A DNA stretch of 64,000 bases from Roseibium aquae (GTDB lineage: Bacteria > Pseudomonadota > Alphaproteobacteria > Rhizobiales > Stappiaceae). The stretch is from positions 1 through 64,000 of the forward strand of contig NZ_VXDC01000004.1 of assembly GCF_008711285.1 (NCBI RefSeq), read 5' to 3'. Positions 55,497 to 64,000 of this stretch are shown here, piece after piece. Made by a program: the position numbers and the translations under genes. The stretch's first letter is position 1; each line of letters begins with the position of its first letter. A model generated the notes under the pieces. The model searched no databases and was not told the DNA's origin. It saw only the letters and a list, made by a program, of their open reading frames with translations.

Positions 55497-56272
55497 GCGG
55501 AACAAACGACGTTTCGGACTGGTGGCGGACATCGATCATCGACATGGAGCCGGGCAGGATCTCCTTGCGCGGCCATGCCGTTCAGGACCTGATTGGAACG
55601 ACGGGATTTGCCGAGATGATCTGGTTGATGGTGACCGGAGACAGGATTTCCGGCCCGCGCGCCAAACTCTTCGAGGCGGCTTTGGTCGCGGCGGTCGACC
55701 ACGGACCGCAAGCTCCGTCCATCGCAGCGGCGCGGATGGCTGCGACTTGCGGCATCGGGCTCCAGTCCGCCATGGCGACAGGTTTGAACATGCTGGGCGA
55801 CGTCCACGGAGGGGCGGGCGAACAGGCGGTCGAGCTTTATCGCCGGATCGATGGCGCAGGGCACGATGGGCTTGTCGCCACATTGGACGCCTGGCGGCAG
55901 CATCATGGAAAATTTGTCCCCGGCTTCGGGCACCGGTTCCACAAACCGGTCGATCCGCGCGCGCCGCGATTGCTGGCCCTGGTAGGGGAAGCGGCCGGGC
56001 AGGGGGCTGTCTCCGGACGGTTCGCGGAAATAGGCCGGGCCATCGAAAGCCGATTGGCCGAGGAACGGGGAAAGCCGGTTCCCATGAATATCGACGGCGC
56101 GACTGCGGTGATCTATGCCGAACTGGGGTGCCCGGCCCCTTTGGCCCGCGGTTTCTTCGGCCTGTCCCGGTCTGTCGGGATCCTCGCCCATGCCTGGGAA
56201 CAAACCGAGCAGGGCGGGCGGAACAAGGGGCCAACCCCGCCCGGATACCGTTGGACCTATGACGGCGGCTAG
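55493..56272 (+). CDS. citryl-CoA lyase-like, citrate-synthase family
   Basis: A 259-residue protein, much shorter than citrate synthase (about 430) and of the size of bacterial citryl-CoA lyases. It starts with WWRTSIIDMEPGRISLRGH. All three catalytic positions are visible: His in DVHGGAGE, His in GFGHRFHKPVDPRA and Asp in PMNIDGATAV. The TTG at 55493 overlaps the CoA-transferase stop (TTGA), and no ATG fits before the first motif. I infer cleavage of a citryl-CoA-like thioester into acetyl-CoA and a 2-oxoacid. Confidence 0.82.
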   Translation: MSGTNDVSDWWRTSIIDMEPGRISLRGHAVQDLIGTTGFAEMIWLMVTGDRISGPRAKLFEAALVAAVDHGPQAPSIAAARMAATCGIGLQSAMATGLNMLGDVHGGAGEQAVELYRRIDGAGHDGLVATLDAWRQHHGKFVPGFGHRFHKPVDPRAPRLLALVGEAAGQGAVSGRFAEIGRAIESRLAEERGKPVPMNIDGATAVIYAELGCPAPLARGFFGLSRSVGILAHAWEQTEQGGRNKGPTPPGYRWTYDGG

Positions 56273-57302
56273 GATCACGCTCCAGGAGAGCGTGCCGACC
56301 CTTTTGATCGGGGCGGGCGGAGCGCTGCTGTTCTGGCTCATCGGCTTTCCCGCCGCGATCCTGACAGGTCCGGCGGCGGCCGTGTCCTTGGCCTCGGTTC
56401 TGGGGTTTCGCAGCCATATTCCCGGCCGGGTGCGGGACGCGGTCTTTCTGGTGATCGGGGTCTCGATCGGCAGCACGGTCACGCCGGAAGTGATCGAAAC
56501 TGCGCTGGCCTGGCCCCTGTCGCTTGGCGTGTTCATGATCACGCTGGTGGTGACGATCCTTGTGGTCCGGGTCATGTTGCGCCGGGTGTTCGCCTTTGAT
56601 CCCATGACGGCCCTGTTGTGTGCGGCGCCTGGGCATTTGAGCTATGTGATGGGGCTGTCCGTCGACATGAAGGTCGATGTCACCCGCGTTGCCCTCGTGC
56701 AGTCCGTTCGTGTCTTGCTGTTGACCCTTCTGGTGCCGGTCATCCTCGTCTTCTGGGGAGCGGAGGGGACCGCGTATATGCGGACCTATGGCATGATCGG
56801 GGTCGGACCGGCCGTCGCCGTTTTCGGTCTGGCGTTGGTTCTTGGGCTTGTGTTCAAGCGCCTGTCCGTGCCCGCGCCGCTTCTGCTGGGAGCGATGACC
56901 GTCTCGGCTATTGGCCATGGCTCGGATCTGACCCCCGGTTCATTGCCGGACTGGCTCACCGTCGCTGCCTTTGTGGTGATGGGCAGTCTGATCGGGACCC
57001 GGTTTCGCGGGCTCACCCGAGCCCAGCTGTTCGGGGCTCTGGGCGCCGGGGTCGCGACCACGCTGGTCGCCTGTTTATTGGCGGCGGCCGGCGCCTTGAT
57101 CGCGGGCCGTATTGTCGATATGCCGCCTGCGGCCTTGTTGCTGGCCTTTGCCCCCGGAGGCGTGGAGGTCATGGCGGCACTGGCCGTGGAGACCGGGCTT
57201 GAACCGGCTTTTGTCGCTGCCTGTCACGTTTTCCGCCTGGCTCTTCTGAGTATTCTGCTGCCGCTTTTCCTGGTGGATCTGAAACGGCGGCGCCGGCCTT
57301 GA
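56259..57302 (+). CDS. AbrB-family membrane protein
   Basis: A 347-residue membrane protein with about ten helices in two similar halves, for example LIGAGGALLFWLIGFPAAILTGP and LGAMTVSAIGHGSDLTPGSLPDW. This is the 'AbrB' (ammonia monooxygenase/AbrB) transporter-like family, unrelated to the AbrB DNA-binding regulator. The ATG at 56259 lies inside the end of the lyase gene (14-bp overlap). Substrate unknown; the family often stands next to tricarboxylate or amino-acid genes. Confidence 0.82.
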   Translation: MTAARITLQESVPTLLIGAGGALLFWLIGFPAAILTGPAAAVSLASVLGFRSHIPGRVRDAVFLVIGVSIGSTVTPEVIETALAWPLSLGVFMITLVVTILVVRVMLRRVFAFDPMTALLCAAPGHLSYVMGLSVDMKVDVTRVALVQSVRVLLLTLLVPVILVFWGAEGTAYMRTYGMIGVGPAVAVFGLALVLGLVFKRLSVPAPLLLGAMTVSAIGHGSDLTPGSLPDWLTVAAFVVMGSLIGTRFRGLTRAQLFGALGAGVATTLVACLLAAAGALIAGRIVDMPPAALLLAFAPGGVEVMAALAVETGLEPAFVAACHVFRLALLSILLPLFLVDLKRRRRP

Positions 57303-57441
57303 GTTACGGATGGGCCGAACAGGCGAAACACTATTTCGAATTTATGTATTAACACCTATTCATAATTGCGTTAGTTCTGCTTTTGGGCACATATTATATC
57401 CGGGCCAGGAGGGGTCCGTTAAAAAATGCCCGGGAGGAAAC
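57303..57441 (+). promoter_or_regulatory. AT-rich promoter region of the TRAP operon
   Basis: This 139-bp gap is clearly AT-richer than its surroundings, with TTGCGT near 57366 and a TATTATAT stretch near 57393. Spacing is too long for a canonical pair, so I only mark the region as the likely promoter of dctP. GGGAGGAAA at its end is the ribosome site. Confidence 0.4.
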
Positions 57442-58491
57442 ATGACTATTCGTAGAATCGCGCTTGCCGTGACGGCAAGCCTTGCCATGACGGCGTCGTC
57501 CGGCGCTCAAGAAGTATTCGAAATGACATCCGCATTTGGCCGCAATCTCCCGATCCTGGGGACCGGCGCGGTCAAATTCGCGGAAAAGATCAATGCCATC
57601 TCCGAAGAAGTGGAGTTCGAGCAATTCGATCCGGGCGAGTTGGTTCCGGCCCTTGAAGCGCTCGATGCCGTCTCCAACGGATCCGTGGACGCCGCTTATA
57701 CGACGGCCGGCTATTGGCAAGGCAAACTGCCGGCCGCCGCGCTCTTTTCAGCCGTTCCGTTCGGACCCGAGACCGGCGAGATTCTAGGTTGGATGATGTA
57801 TGATGACGGACGGGAACTCTATCAGCGTCTGTATGATGAAGGCGGGTTCAACGTCCATGTTATCCCGTGCGGTGTCACCGCGCCGGAAACCTCCGGCTGG
57901 TTCAAGAACGAAATCAACACCGTTGAGGATCTTCAGGGTCTGAACATGCGGTTCTTCGGCCTTGGAGCCGAGGTCATGCAACGGCTCGGCGTGTCGACAA
58001 GCCTTCTGGCAGGCGGCGACATTTTCCCGGCGCTTGAGCGTGGCGCGATTGATGCGACGGAGTTTTCCATGCCGGTCGTGGATGCGCGTCTCGGTTTTTA
58101 CAATATCGCCAAGTACAACTACTTCCCCGGTTGGCACCAGCCGGCCACGATCTACGAATTGCTGATCAACAAGGACCGGTGGAACGATCTTTCCGAACGC
58201 GCCCAGATGCAGATCGAGATCGCCTGCATGGCCAACCTGACGGACAACTATGCCGAGGGCGAAGCCACCAACTATGCCGCCATGGTGGATAACGTTCAGA
58301 ACAACGGCGTCACGATCAAGCAATGGTCGCCGGAAGTGCTGAACAAGCTGGAAGAGACCTGGACCGAAGTGGCCCTGGAACTGGCCGCTGAAGATGCATT
58401 CTTCAAAGAGGTTTGGGACGACCTTCAGGAATATCGCGCCAACTACAAGGTATGGGGCGATAACATCTATCTGCCGCGCCCGCGGAATTAA
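57442..58491 (+). CDS. dctP: TRAP substrate-binding protein DctP
   Basis: A 349-residue periplasmic binding protein. The signal peptide (MTIRRIALAVTASLAMTASSGA) is cleaved before QE. Family features: NMRFFGLGAEVMQRLGVSTS with the ligand-binding Arg, and GGDIFPALERGAIDATEFSMP, closest to the mannitol/oxoacid (TakP-like) group. The ATG at 57442 has a GGGAGGAAA site. A strong hairpin follows and will favour its expression over the membrane subunits. Ligand likely a carboxylate. Confidence 0.93.
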   Translation: MTIRRIALAVTASLAMTASSGAQEVFEMTSAFGRNLPILGTGAVKFAEKINAISEEVEFEQFDPGELVPALEALDAVSNGSVDAAYTTAGYWQGKLPAAALFSAVPFGPETGEILGWMMYDDGRELYQRLYDEGGFNVHVIPCGVTAPETSGWFKNEINTVEDLQGLNMRFFGLGAEVMQRLGVSTSLLAGGDIFPALERGAIDATEFSMPVVDARLGFYNIAKYNYFPGWHQPATIYELLINKDRWNDLSERAQMQIEIACMANLTDNYAEGEATNYAAMVDNVQNNGVTIKQWSPEVLNKLEETWTEVALELAAEDAFFKEVWDDLQEYRANYKVWGDNIYLPRPRN

Positions 58492-58538
58492 CCGACAGCC
58501 ATAGTAGGGTCCGGCATTGCCGGGCCATTGACTCTGGC

Positions 58539-58560
58539 GCCGGGGCGTTTTCGCCCCGGC
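58539..58560 (+). terminator. attenuating hairpin between dctP and dctQ
   Basis: A perfect 9-bp stem, GCCGGGGCG with CGCCCCGGC, around a TTTT loop, located 47 bp after dctP. The T-run after it is short (TGTT), so partial termination or 3'-end protection is likely. Confidence 0.6.
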
Positions 58561-58611
58561 TGTTCGCGGGGCGCCGTCTGGCGTCCCGTTTCATGGGCCA
58601 GGGGAGCCACG

Positions 58612-59427
58612 ATGGATAAGCCCGAAGAAGTCATTTCGCCCGACGGCAGCGTCGCGATCACCGACCCCGGTGCAGTTGGACGGCAGGAACACAACAGCGG
58701 TGACCGGCTTGTGGTGCGGATCTCCAACGTGGTCGCGTGGATCTTTCCGATCCTGATGCTCGCCATCTGCGCCCAGGTGGTGTTGCGCAGTGCGGGGATG
58801 AACCAGGCCTGGCTGGATGACTTCCAGTGGTGGCTCTATGGCGTGGCTGTTCTGGTCGGGATCGCCTATGCCGTGACCACCGATAGCCATGTCCGGGTCG
58901 ATATCCTGTTCGAGCATTTTTCGCAGGAAAAGAAACTCCGGACGAATATCTTTGCCTTGATGTGGCTGTTTCTGCCGTTTGTGATCCTGTGCTGGGACGT
59001 GACGTTTCACTATGCCATGACCTCGATCGAGGCCGACGAAGGGTCTGACAGCCCGAACGGGCTGCACAATCTTTGGATACTGAAAAGCTTGATGAACGTG
59101 TCCTTCATTCTGATCGGGATCGCAACCTGGGCGATCTACCTGCGTTTTCTTTCCAAATTGACCCGCCCGGTGCTTTGGAAACAGCTTCTCTACGCGTTTC
59201 CCTCCACGATGTTTCTGGTCAATCTCGCCGTCTACTATGCAATCTGGTGGGGGGTATGGCTGACAAGCCCTGCCGGCACGGACGTCCGGGAAGTCGGGCG
59301 CCACGTGTTGTTCGACGAGGTCGAACTGGGGAACTACGACATCAAGTACACGATCATGATCACGTTGATCGCGACCCTGGCCGTCATCGTGGCGACCCGG
59401 GCTTTTGACCGCAAGCGGACCGCGTGA
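58612..59427 (+). CDS. dctQ: TRAP small membrane subunit DctQ
   Basis: A 271-residue, larger than usual small subunit. Four main helices (about residues 38-58, 73-95, 115-137, 160-180) and a late fifth/sixth (about 195-215 and 245-263) are seen; DDFQWWLYGVAVLVGIAYA and HVRVDILFE are DctQ motifs. The extra C-terminal helices fit the mannitol/chloroaromatic group. The ATG at 58612 has GGGGAG upstream. dctM follows after 10 bp. Confidence 0.9.
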   Translation: MDKPEEVISPDGSVAITDPGAVGRQEHNSGDRLVVRISNVVAWIFPILMLAICAQVVLRSAGMNQAWLDDFQWWLYGVAVLVGIAYAVTTDSHVRVDILFEHFSQEKKLRTNIFALMWLFLPFVILCWDVTFHYAMTSIEADEGSDSPNGLHNLWILKSLMNVSFILIGIATWAIYLRFLSKLTRPVLWKQLLYAFPSTMFLVNLAVYYAIWWGVWLTSPAGTDVREVGRHVLFDEVELGNYDIKYTIMITLIATLAVIVATRAFDRKRTA

Positions 59428-59437
59428 GGATTGAGCA

Positions 59438-60880
59438 ATGTTGGGATTTGTCGGTCAATACCTCACCATGAACGAAATCGCCGTGATGGCGATGTTCGCG
59501 ACCTTCATCTGGATGCTGTTCCGCGGCATTCCTGTTGCCATGGCCCTGGTGGGCGTGAGCCTCGTCTTCGTTTTGTTGGCGGAGTTTCTGCTCGATCCGA
59601 ACCGGTCGTTCTTCCGTGGCATCATCGAGTTTGACCGCACCGGGATCAACTACCAACGTCTGCAGGCGCTGTCGGGCCGGCTGTTCGGCAACATCGTCAA
59701 GAACCCGGTTCTGGTTGCGTTGCCCATGTTCATTTTCATGGGATTGATGCTGGATCAGTCGGGTGTTGCGCAGCGGATGATGCACGCCATGCAAAAGCTG
59801 TTCGGCGGGCTGCGCGGCGGATTGTCCCTGACCGTGCTGCTGATCGGCATCATCCTGGCGGCCTCGACCGGCGTGATCGGCGCATCCGTCACCCTCTTGG
59901 GCGTGATGGCCCTGCCGGCGATGATGAAGCAGAACTATTCCAAACCGATTGCGACGGGAACGATCGCGTCGGCGGGTACGCTGGGGATCCTCATCCCGCC
60001 ATCCATCATGCTGGTCATCATGTCGGACCAGCTGGCCATCAGCCTCGGCGATCTGTTCATGGGCGCGCTGTTTCCGGGCCTCATCCTTGGTGCGCTTTAT
60101 ATCGTCTTCATCATCATCTACGGCCTGATCAATCCAAAGGCGATGCCCGCGCCTGAAAAGGCCGAGGAAATCACGTGGCAGGACATCCGTGATGTCTTGC
60201 TCGCCGTTGTCCCGCCGCTGTTGCTGATCCTGCTTGTGCTTGGATCGATCTTCGCCGGGTTCGCAACGCCCACCGAAGCCTCAGGCCTCGGCGCGCTGGG
60301 GGCAACTCTGCTCGCCTTGGCAAACGGCCGGTTGAACCTCAAGGTCTTGGCGGATGTCAGCCGCTCCACCTTGAACACAGCCGGGTATATCGTCGGGATC
60401 TTTCTGGCCGCCAACTTCTTCGCGTTTGTCCTGCGGCGCTATGGCGGCGACGAGATCGTGCAAAACCTCGTTTTGTCCGTGTTCGAAGATCCCTACATGA
60501 CGGTTGCCTTCATCCTGTTCATCGTGTTCCTGCTGGGTTTTCTCCTCGACTGGATCGAGATCACGATCATTATCATGCCGCTCATGCTGCCGATCATCCT
60601 GGCCCTTGAACTGGCCATTCCCGGCTTCGATCAGGTGCGGGACCCGTCGGTGGTATGGTTTGCCATCCTGGTCGCGGTGACGCTGCAAACGTCGTTTCTC
60701 ACGCCCCCGGTCGGGTTTGCGTTGTTCTATCTCAAGGGTGTTTGCCCGCCGGGCGTGACGCTTGGGCATATCTATCGGGGCGTTGTGCCTTTCGTCATGC
60801 TGCAGTTGCTGGGGCTGCTGATTGTCTTCCAGTTTCCCGCGTTGACGACATGGCTGCCGTCAGTCGCCTATGGCAATTAG
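59438..60880 (+). CDS. dctM: TRAP large membrane subunit DctM
   Basis: A 480-residue, about 12-helix permease. Motifs GIPVAMALVGVSLVF, NPVLVALPMFIFMG, GASVTLLGVMALPAMMK and GTIASAGTLGILIPPSIMLVI are diagnostic. It is a sodium-driven carrier with DctPQ. TGAGGA precedes the ATG. An amidase gene follows after only 9 bp, suggesting that the imported compound or a relative is an amide. Confidence 0.94.
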   Translation: MLGFVGQYLTMNEIAVMAMFATFIWMLFRGIPVAMALVGVSLVFVLLAEFLLDPNRSFFRGIIEFDRTGINYQRLQALSGRLFGNIVKNPVLVALPMFIFMGLMLDQSGVAQRMMHAMQKLFGGLRGGLSLTVLLIGIILAASTGVIGASVTLLGVMALPAMMKQNYSKPIATGTIASAGTLGILIPPSIMLVIMSDQLAISLGDLFMGALFPGLILGALYIVFIIIYGLINPKAMPAPEKAEEITWQDIRDVLLAVVPPLLLILLVLGSIFAGFATPTEASGLGALGATLLALANGRLNLKVLADVSRSTLNTAGYIVGIFLAANFFAFVLRRYGGDEIVQNLVLSVFEDPYMTVAFILFIVFLLGFLLDWIEITIIIMPLMLPIILALELAIPGFDQVRDPSVVWFAILVAVTLQTSFLTPPVGFALFYLKGVCPPGVTLGHIYRGVVPFVMLQLLGLLIVFQFPALTTWLPSVAYGN

Positions 60881-60889
60881 CGGGGAAGC

Positions 60890-62215
60890 ATGAGCGCAGA
60901 CATATTGACTTTGAGCGCGATTGAGTTGAGAGACCGGCTCGCCGCAGGACAACTCACCGCACAGGCTGTGACCCGGGCCTGCATCGCCCGGGTCGAGGCC
61001 CGCGACCCGGAGGTCCGCGCCTTTTCGTGGTTCGATCCGCAAGCGGCGCTCGCCCAGGCCGAGCGGCTTGATGCCCTGAAGGCGTCCGGTGCACCGCTTG
61101 GACCGCTGCACGGCCTGCCGGTCGGGGTGAAGGACATCATCGATACCGAAGGAATTCCGACAGAGAACGGATGCCCGGTGGATGCCGGACGCGTCCCGGT
61201 CCGCGACGCGGCGGTCGTCCGGCGGCTAAAGCGTGCTGGCGCTGTCATGTTCGGCAAGACAGTCACAACCGAACTCGCCTTTCTGCACCCCAACGTCACC
61301 CGCAATCCGAACAATCTGGACCATACACCCGGCGGCTCGTCGTCGGGGTCGGCCGCCGCGGTTGCCGATGGCATGGTGCCGCTTGCCATTGGAACGCAGA
61401 CGGGTGGATCGGTGATCCGCCCGGCCTCCTTTTGCGGCATTACCGGCTACAAGCCGTCTTTCGGCGCGATCTGCAAAGAGGGAGTGCTCGTGCAGTCCCA
61501 CAGTCTCGACACGCTCGGGACCTTCGCGCGCGATCCGGCCGGTGCGGCGCTCCTGGCGGATGTTCTGTTCGATCCTACGGAAGGCGAGGGCGGGGAAGCG
61601 GGCTGCCGGCTGGAAACGGCGGCTTCCAGCCCGTCGGACCGGGCTCCGGTTCTCGGTTTCGTGAAGCTACCGGGATGGGAGCGGGCCGATTCGGCGCTGC
61701 ATGGCGCGTTTGACGCGCTTGTTGAAAGAATTGGTGGCCAGGTGGTCCATTTGTCCCTGCCTGACGTGTTCGGCGATGCTGCGGCACATCGCGCGGTGAT
61801 CAATGCGGCCGAAATGGGATACCACCTCAAGCGCTATCTTGACGAGGGGGCGGCGCATCTCGGTCTTGCGACCCGCACCGCCATTGCCGAGGGGCTCGAA
61901 GTGCCGGCAGTAGATTACCTCGCGGCCAAGGCCATTCAGGCCAAGATGCCAGAGGCGCTCGTGCCGCTGTTTGCCCAGTGTGACGCCATTTTGTGCCCTG
62001 CCGCACCGGGACCTGCACCGGTGAGCCTGACCTCGACCGGCGATTCAATCTTCAACGGTCTGTGGACCATGGCTGGCACGCCCGCGATCACTTTGCCGCT
62101 GCTGAAAGCGGAAAACGGCTTGCCCATGGGCGTTCAACTCGTTGGGGCGGTTGGCCGCGATGCGGACCTGTTGGCGGCTGCGGGCTGGCTTTGGTCGAAG
62201 CTGAAGACCGGTTGA
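60890..62215 (+). CDS. amidase, amidase-signature family
   Basis: A 441-residue cytoplasmic hydrolase. The Ser-cisSer-Lys triad is visible: Lys in PVGVKDIIDT (about residue 82), cis-Ser in HTPGGSSSGSAAAVADG (about 156) and nucleophilic Ser in GTQTGGSVIRPASFCG (about 180). It lies 9 bp after dctM and is surely co-transcribed. It hydrolyses a carboxamide to acid and ammonia; the substrate is unknown. GGGGAAG precedes the ATG. Confidence 0.9.
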   Translation: MSADILTLSAIELRDRLAAGQLTAQAVTRACIARVEARDPEVRAFSWFDPQAALAQAERLDALKASGAPLGPLHGLPVGVKDIIDTEGIPTENGCPVDAGRVPVRDAAVVRRLKRAGAVMFGKTVTTELAFLHPNVTRNPNNLDHTPGGSSSGSAAAVADGMVPLAIGTQTGGSVIRPASFCGITGYKPSFGAICKEGVLVQSHSLDTLGTFARDPAGAALLADVLFDPTEGEGGEAGCRLETAASSPSDRAPVLGFVKLPGWERADSALHGAFDALVERIGGQVVHLSLPDVFGDAAAHRAVINAAEMGYHLKRYLDEGAAHLGLATRTAIAEGLEVPAVDYLAAKAIQAKMPEALVPLFAQCDAILCPAAPGPAPVSLTSTGDSIFNGLWTMAGTPAITLPLLKAENGLPMGVQLVGAVGRDADLLAAAGWLWSKLKTG

Positions 62216-62386
62216 CGGGCGTGGGAGCCCGCTAGTTAGCCCGCCGCGCGCGCCACGCGCTTTTCCTGGTTCCTCTTTGCAAAACAGCGCACAAGGCTTA
62301 TGTCATCGGTATTCTACGATGTAACGGGTGCGCGTCCTGCCGCGTTCGCCCCTTCTGCCCACTATATTTCCAGGAGAATTCCGCTC

Positions 62387-63253
62387 ATGAGCGAGACCTC
62401 GTACACGCCGCCGAAAGTCTGGACCTGGGAACAGCCGAGCGGCGGCCAGTTCGCCAGCATCAACCGCCCGGTCTCCGGCGCCACCCATGAAAAGGACCTG
62501 CCTGTCGGACAGCATCCGCTGCAGCTCTACTCCCTGGCCACCCCTAATGGCGTGAAGGTCACGGTGATGCTTGAGGAGTTGCTCGAGCGCGGTTTCGAGG
62601 GTGCCGAGTATGATGCCTGGTTGATCCGGATACAGGAAGGCGACCAGTTTTCGAGCGGCTTTGTTGGGGCCAATCCGAATTCGAAAATTCCAGTTCTTGT
62701 CGATCGCAGCGGCGAAAAGCCGGTCCGGGTGTTCGAATCCGCGTCCATCCTGTTGCATCTGGCTGAAAAATTCGGGGTTTTTCTGGCCAATGGCGGGCCT
62801 GCGCGGACCGAGACGCTGAACTGGCTGTTCTGGCAAATGGGCTCGGCACCCTATGTTGGCGGCGGCTTTGGGCATTTCTATGCCTATGCACCCGAAAAGT
62901 TCCAGTATCCGATTGATCGGTTCACGATGGAAACCAAACGCCAGCTTGACGTGTTGGACAAAACGTTGGCCGAACGCCCCTTCATAGCCGGTGATGAATA
63001 CACCATTGCCGATATGGCGATTTGGCCCTGGTACGGCGGTCTTGTGCTCGGGCGTCTTTACAACGCGGCCGAGTTCCTGTCCGTCCAGGATTACACGCAT
63101 GTCATGGCCTGGGCCGAAAAGATCGATGCCCGTCCGGCGGTTATTCGCGGTCGAAAGGTCAACAAAACCTGGGGTGAAGAGCACGAGCAGGTGCCCGAGC
63201 GCCACAGCGCTTCCGACCTTGATTCCGCGCTGTCCGTGGCCAAGGCGGGCTGA
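62387..63253 (+). CDS. yghU: glutathione S-transferase, YghU (Nu) class
   Basis: A 288-residue GST. The N-terminal extension (PPKVWTWEQPSGGQFASINRPVSGATHEKDL) and the LYSLATPNGVKVTVMLEEL catalytic start, followed by SKIPVLVD and FESASILLHLAE, are typical of YghU, which reduces organic peroxides and disulphides with bound glutathione. The ATG at 62387 has AGGAGAA; an upstream in-frame start at 62300 is rejected. It is 171 bp after the amidase and may be separate. Confidence 0.92.
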   Translation: MSETSYTPPKVWTWEQPSGGQFASINRPVSGATHEKDLPVGQHPLQLYSLATPNGVKVTVMLEELLERGFEGAEYDAWLIRIQEGDQFSSGFVGANPNSKIPVLVDRSGEKPVRVFESASILLHLAEKFGVFLANGGPARTETLNWLFWQMGSAPYVGGGFGHFYAYAPEKFQYPIDRFTMETKRQLDVLDKTLAERPFIAGDEYTIADMAIWPWYGGLVLGRLYNAAEFLSVQDYTHVMAWAEKIDARPAVIRGRKVNKTWGEEHEQVPERHSASDLDSALSVAKAG

Positions 63254-63649
63254 TAATCCTGGCGCGGCCGTGGTCGCCGCTGCCGCGCGGTCCTTTGACG
63301 GGAGCGGTGGCAGGTTCGGCGACTGGCGCGGGGGCTGGTTCGGTGGTTGGCGCGTTGCCTGCGGCGCGCCCCGTTCCGCCTGTATCCGTGTCCGGCCCAT
63401 GCGCTGACAGGGCAAGGCCACAAAAACCCGTGGGTATCGAACACTTTACCCGGCAAAACCTATGGTGAGCGAGCCGTCTCGGGTATCGTGAAGGGCAGTC
63501 TTCAACGGGCTGTCGGGCCGGACCGGTGCATGTGCGTTCTTATGCACCGAAGGGTTGGGCGGGTCCAGTGTCGCTGCATCCTCAGCCTCCGGCTGGAGCG
63601 TAACGCCCCGCGCCTTCGAGGGGCTCCGGCATCAAGTCCACGGCGGGCC
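63254..63649. other. intergenic region with inverted repeat
   Basis: No convincing gene. It starts GC-rich with GGTTGGCGCG-like repeats near 63330 and holds an inverted repeat CGGTGCAT-10 nt-ATGCACCG at 63524-63549, which could be a terminator-like stem or operator for the next gene. No clear promoter hexamers were seen. Confidence 0.45.
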
Positions 63650-64000
63650 ATGAAATCGATTGCGATCATACCAGCGCGCGGCGGCAGTGTTCGGGTTCCG
63701 GGCAAGAATCTGGCGCTGTTCAGCGGCAAACCGGCGCTGGCTATCGTGTTGGAAACCGTTCGGCTCTCAGGTGTTTTCGAGAGCGTTCTTGTCAGCAGTG
63801 ACGATGCCGAAATCCTGGATGCCGCCCGCAGGACCGGGGCCGAGCCGGTCACCCGCCCAGCGCATCTGGCGGATAACATCACGCCTATCCTGCCTGTGGT
63901 CCAGCATGCTTTGGAAGCCTGGAAGGGGAATGCCGATGCCGTGTGCATGGTGGTGCCCACCGCAGTGTTCATCGAGCAACGGGACCTGATCCGTGCGGGC
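63650..64000 (+). CDS. CMP-sugar synthetase (NeuA/PseF-like), cut by window
   Basis: The first 117 codons of an open frame that runs off the right edge. It starts SIAIIPARGGSVRVPGKNL, the nucleotide-binding signature of acylneuraminate/pseudaminate cytidylyltransferases, followed by FESVLVSSDDAEILDAAR and VVQHALEAW. These enzymes activate nonulosonic acids with CTP for cell-surface glycans. In the usual ARGGSKRIPGKN motif the residue after GGS is Lys; here it is Val. The reading frame was found by hand. It marks the start of a probable surface-sugar locus beyond the window. Confidence 0.8.
   Translation, partial: MKSIAIIPARGGSVRVPGKNLALFSGKPALAIVLETVRLSGVFESVLVSSDDAEILDAARRTGAEPVTRPAHLADNITPILPVVQHALEAWKGNADAVCMVVPTAVFIEQRDLIRAG

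Noticed and set aside
54162-55532. 456-codon minus-strand frame
   Set aside because: Antisense to the CoA-transferase gene, whose catalytic motifs are clear.

Overview
The window is a high-GC chromosomal segment of an alphaproteobacterium, most plausibly a member of the Rhodobacterales or a neighbouring order. This is inferred from codon bias, TctABC and TRAP carriers, the TctDE-type regulators and the partner-switching proteins. No rRNA, tRNA, insertion sequence or CRISPR array was seen. Genes are tightly packed, with many ATGA/GTGA/TGATG overlaps.

Region 1 (about 0.3-8.1 kb) carries two phosphatase-driven partner-switching modules. The first is a leftward operon: a degenerate ATPase-like regulator, a STAS-like domain fused to a SAM methyltransferase, a membrane dCache-HAMP-SpoIIE phosphatase, an slr1658-like ATPase, an slr1659-like STAS protein and a lipoprotein. 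The second is a soluble SpoIIE phosphatase facing an RsbW-like kinase and an RsbV-like STAS protein. Neither contains a sigma factor.

Region 2 (about 8.3-47.8 kb) is a complete type VI secretion system (T6SS). The rightward operon is tssA-tssB-tssC-tssE-tssF-tssG-fha-tssJ-tssK-tssL-tssM-tagF-pppA-ppkA, covering sheath, baseplate, membrane complex and the Thr-phosphorylation switch. It meets a leftward spike and cargo operon: a DUF2169-pentapeptide giant, a second pentapeptide protein, a PAAR-like protein, a short VgrG, a separate VgrG-tail-like protein, a DUF3540 protein, a TPR-glycosyltransferase-like protein, an orphan, and a TssB/TssC-like fused sheath homologue. Beyond it lie hcp behind a textbook -24/-12 promoter, clpV, the sigma-54 activator that probably fires that promoter, another Ser/Thr kinase, and a MinD-like ATPase with a coiled-coil partner.

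Region 3 (about 48-63.3 kb) is organic-acid catabolism. A TctD/TctE two-component system with an added periplasmic binding protein diverges from tctCBA. Downstream come a CaiB-type CoA-transferase and a citryl-CoA-lyase-like enzyme, which together suggest uptake, CoA activation and cleavage of a citrate-like acid. An AbrB-family membrane protein, a DctPQM TRAP transporter, an amidase and a YghU-type glutathione transferase follow. The right edge cuts a CMP-sugar synthetase gene.

The most unusual items are the duplicated regulator pair with the STAS-methyltransferase fusion, the TssB/TssC-like fusion protein, the apparently split VgrG, a shared acidic-PTV motif in TssL and the second kinase that suggests a phospho-Thr/FHA circuit, and the kinase-MinD-coiled-coil appendix. 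All functional statements come from reading the sequence and family knowledge; no database search was run.
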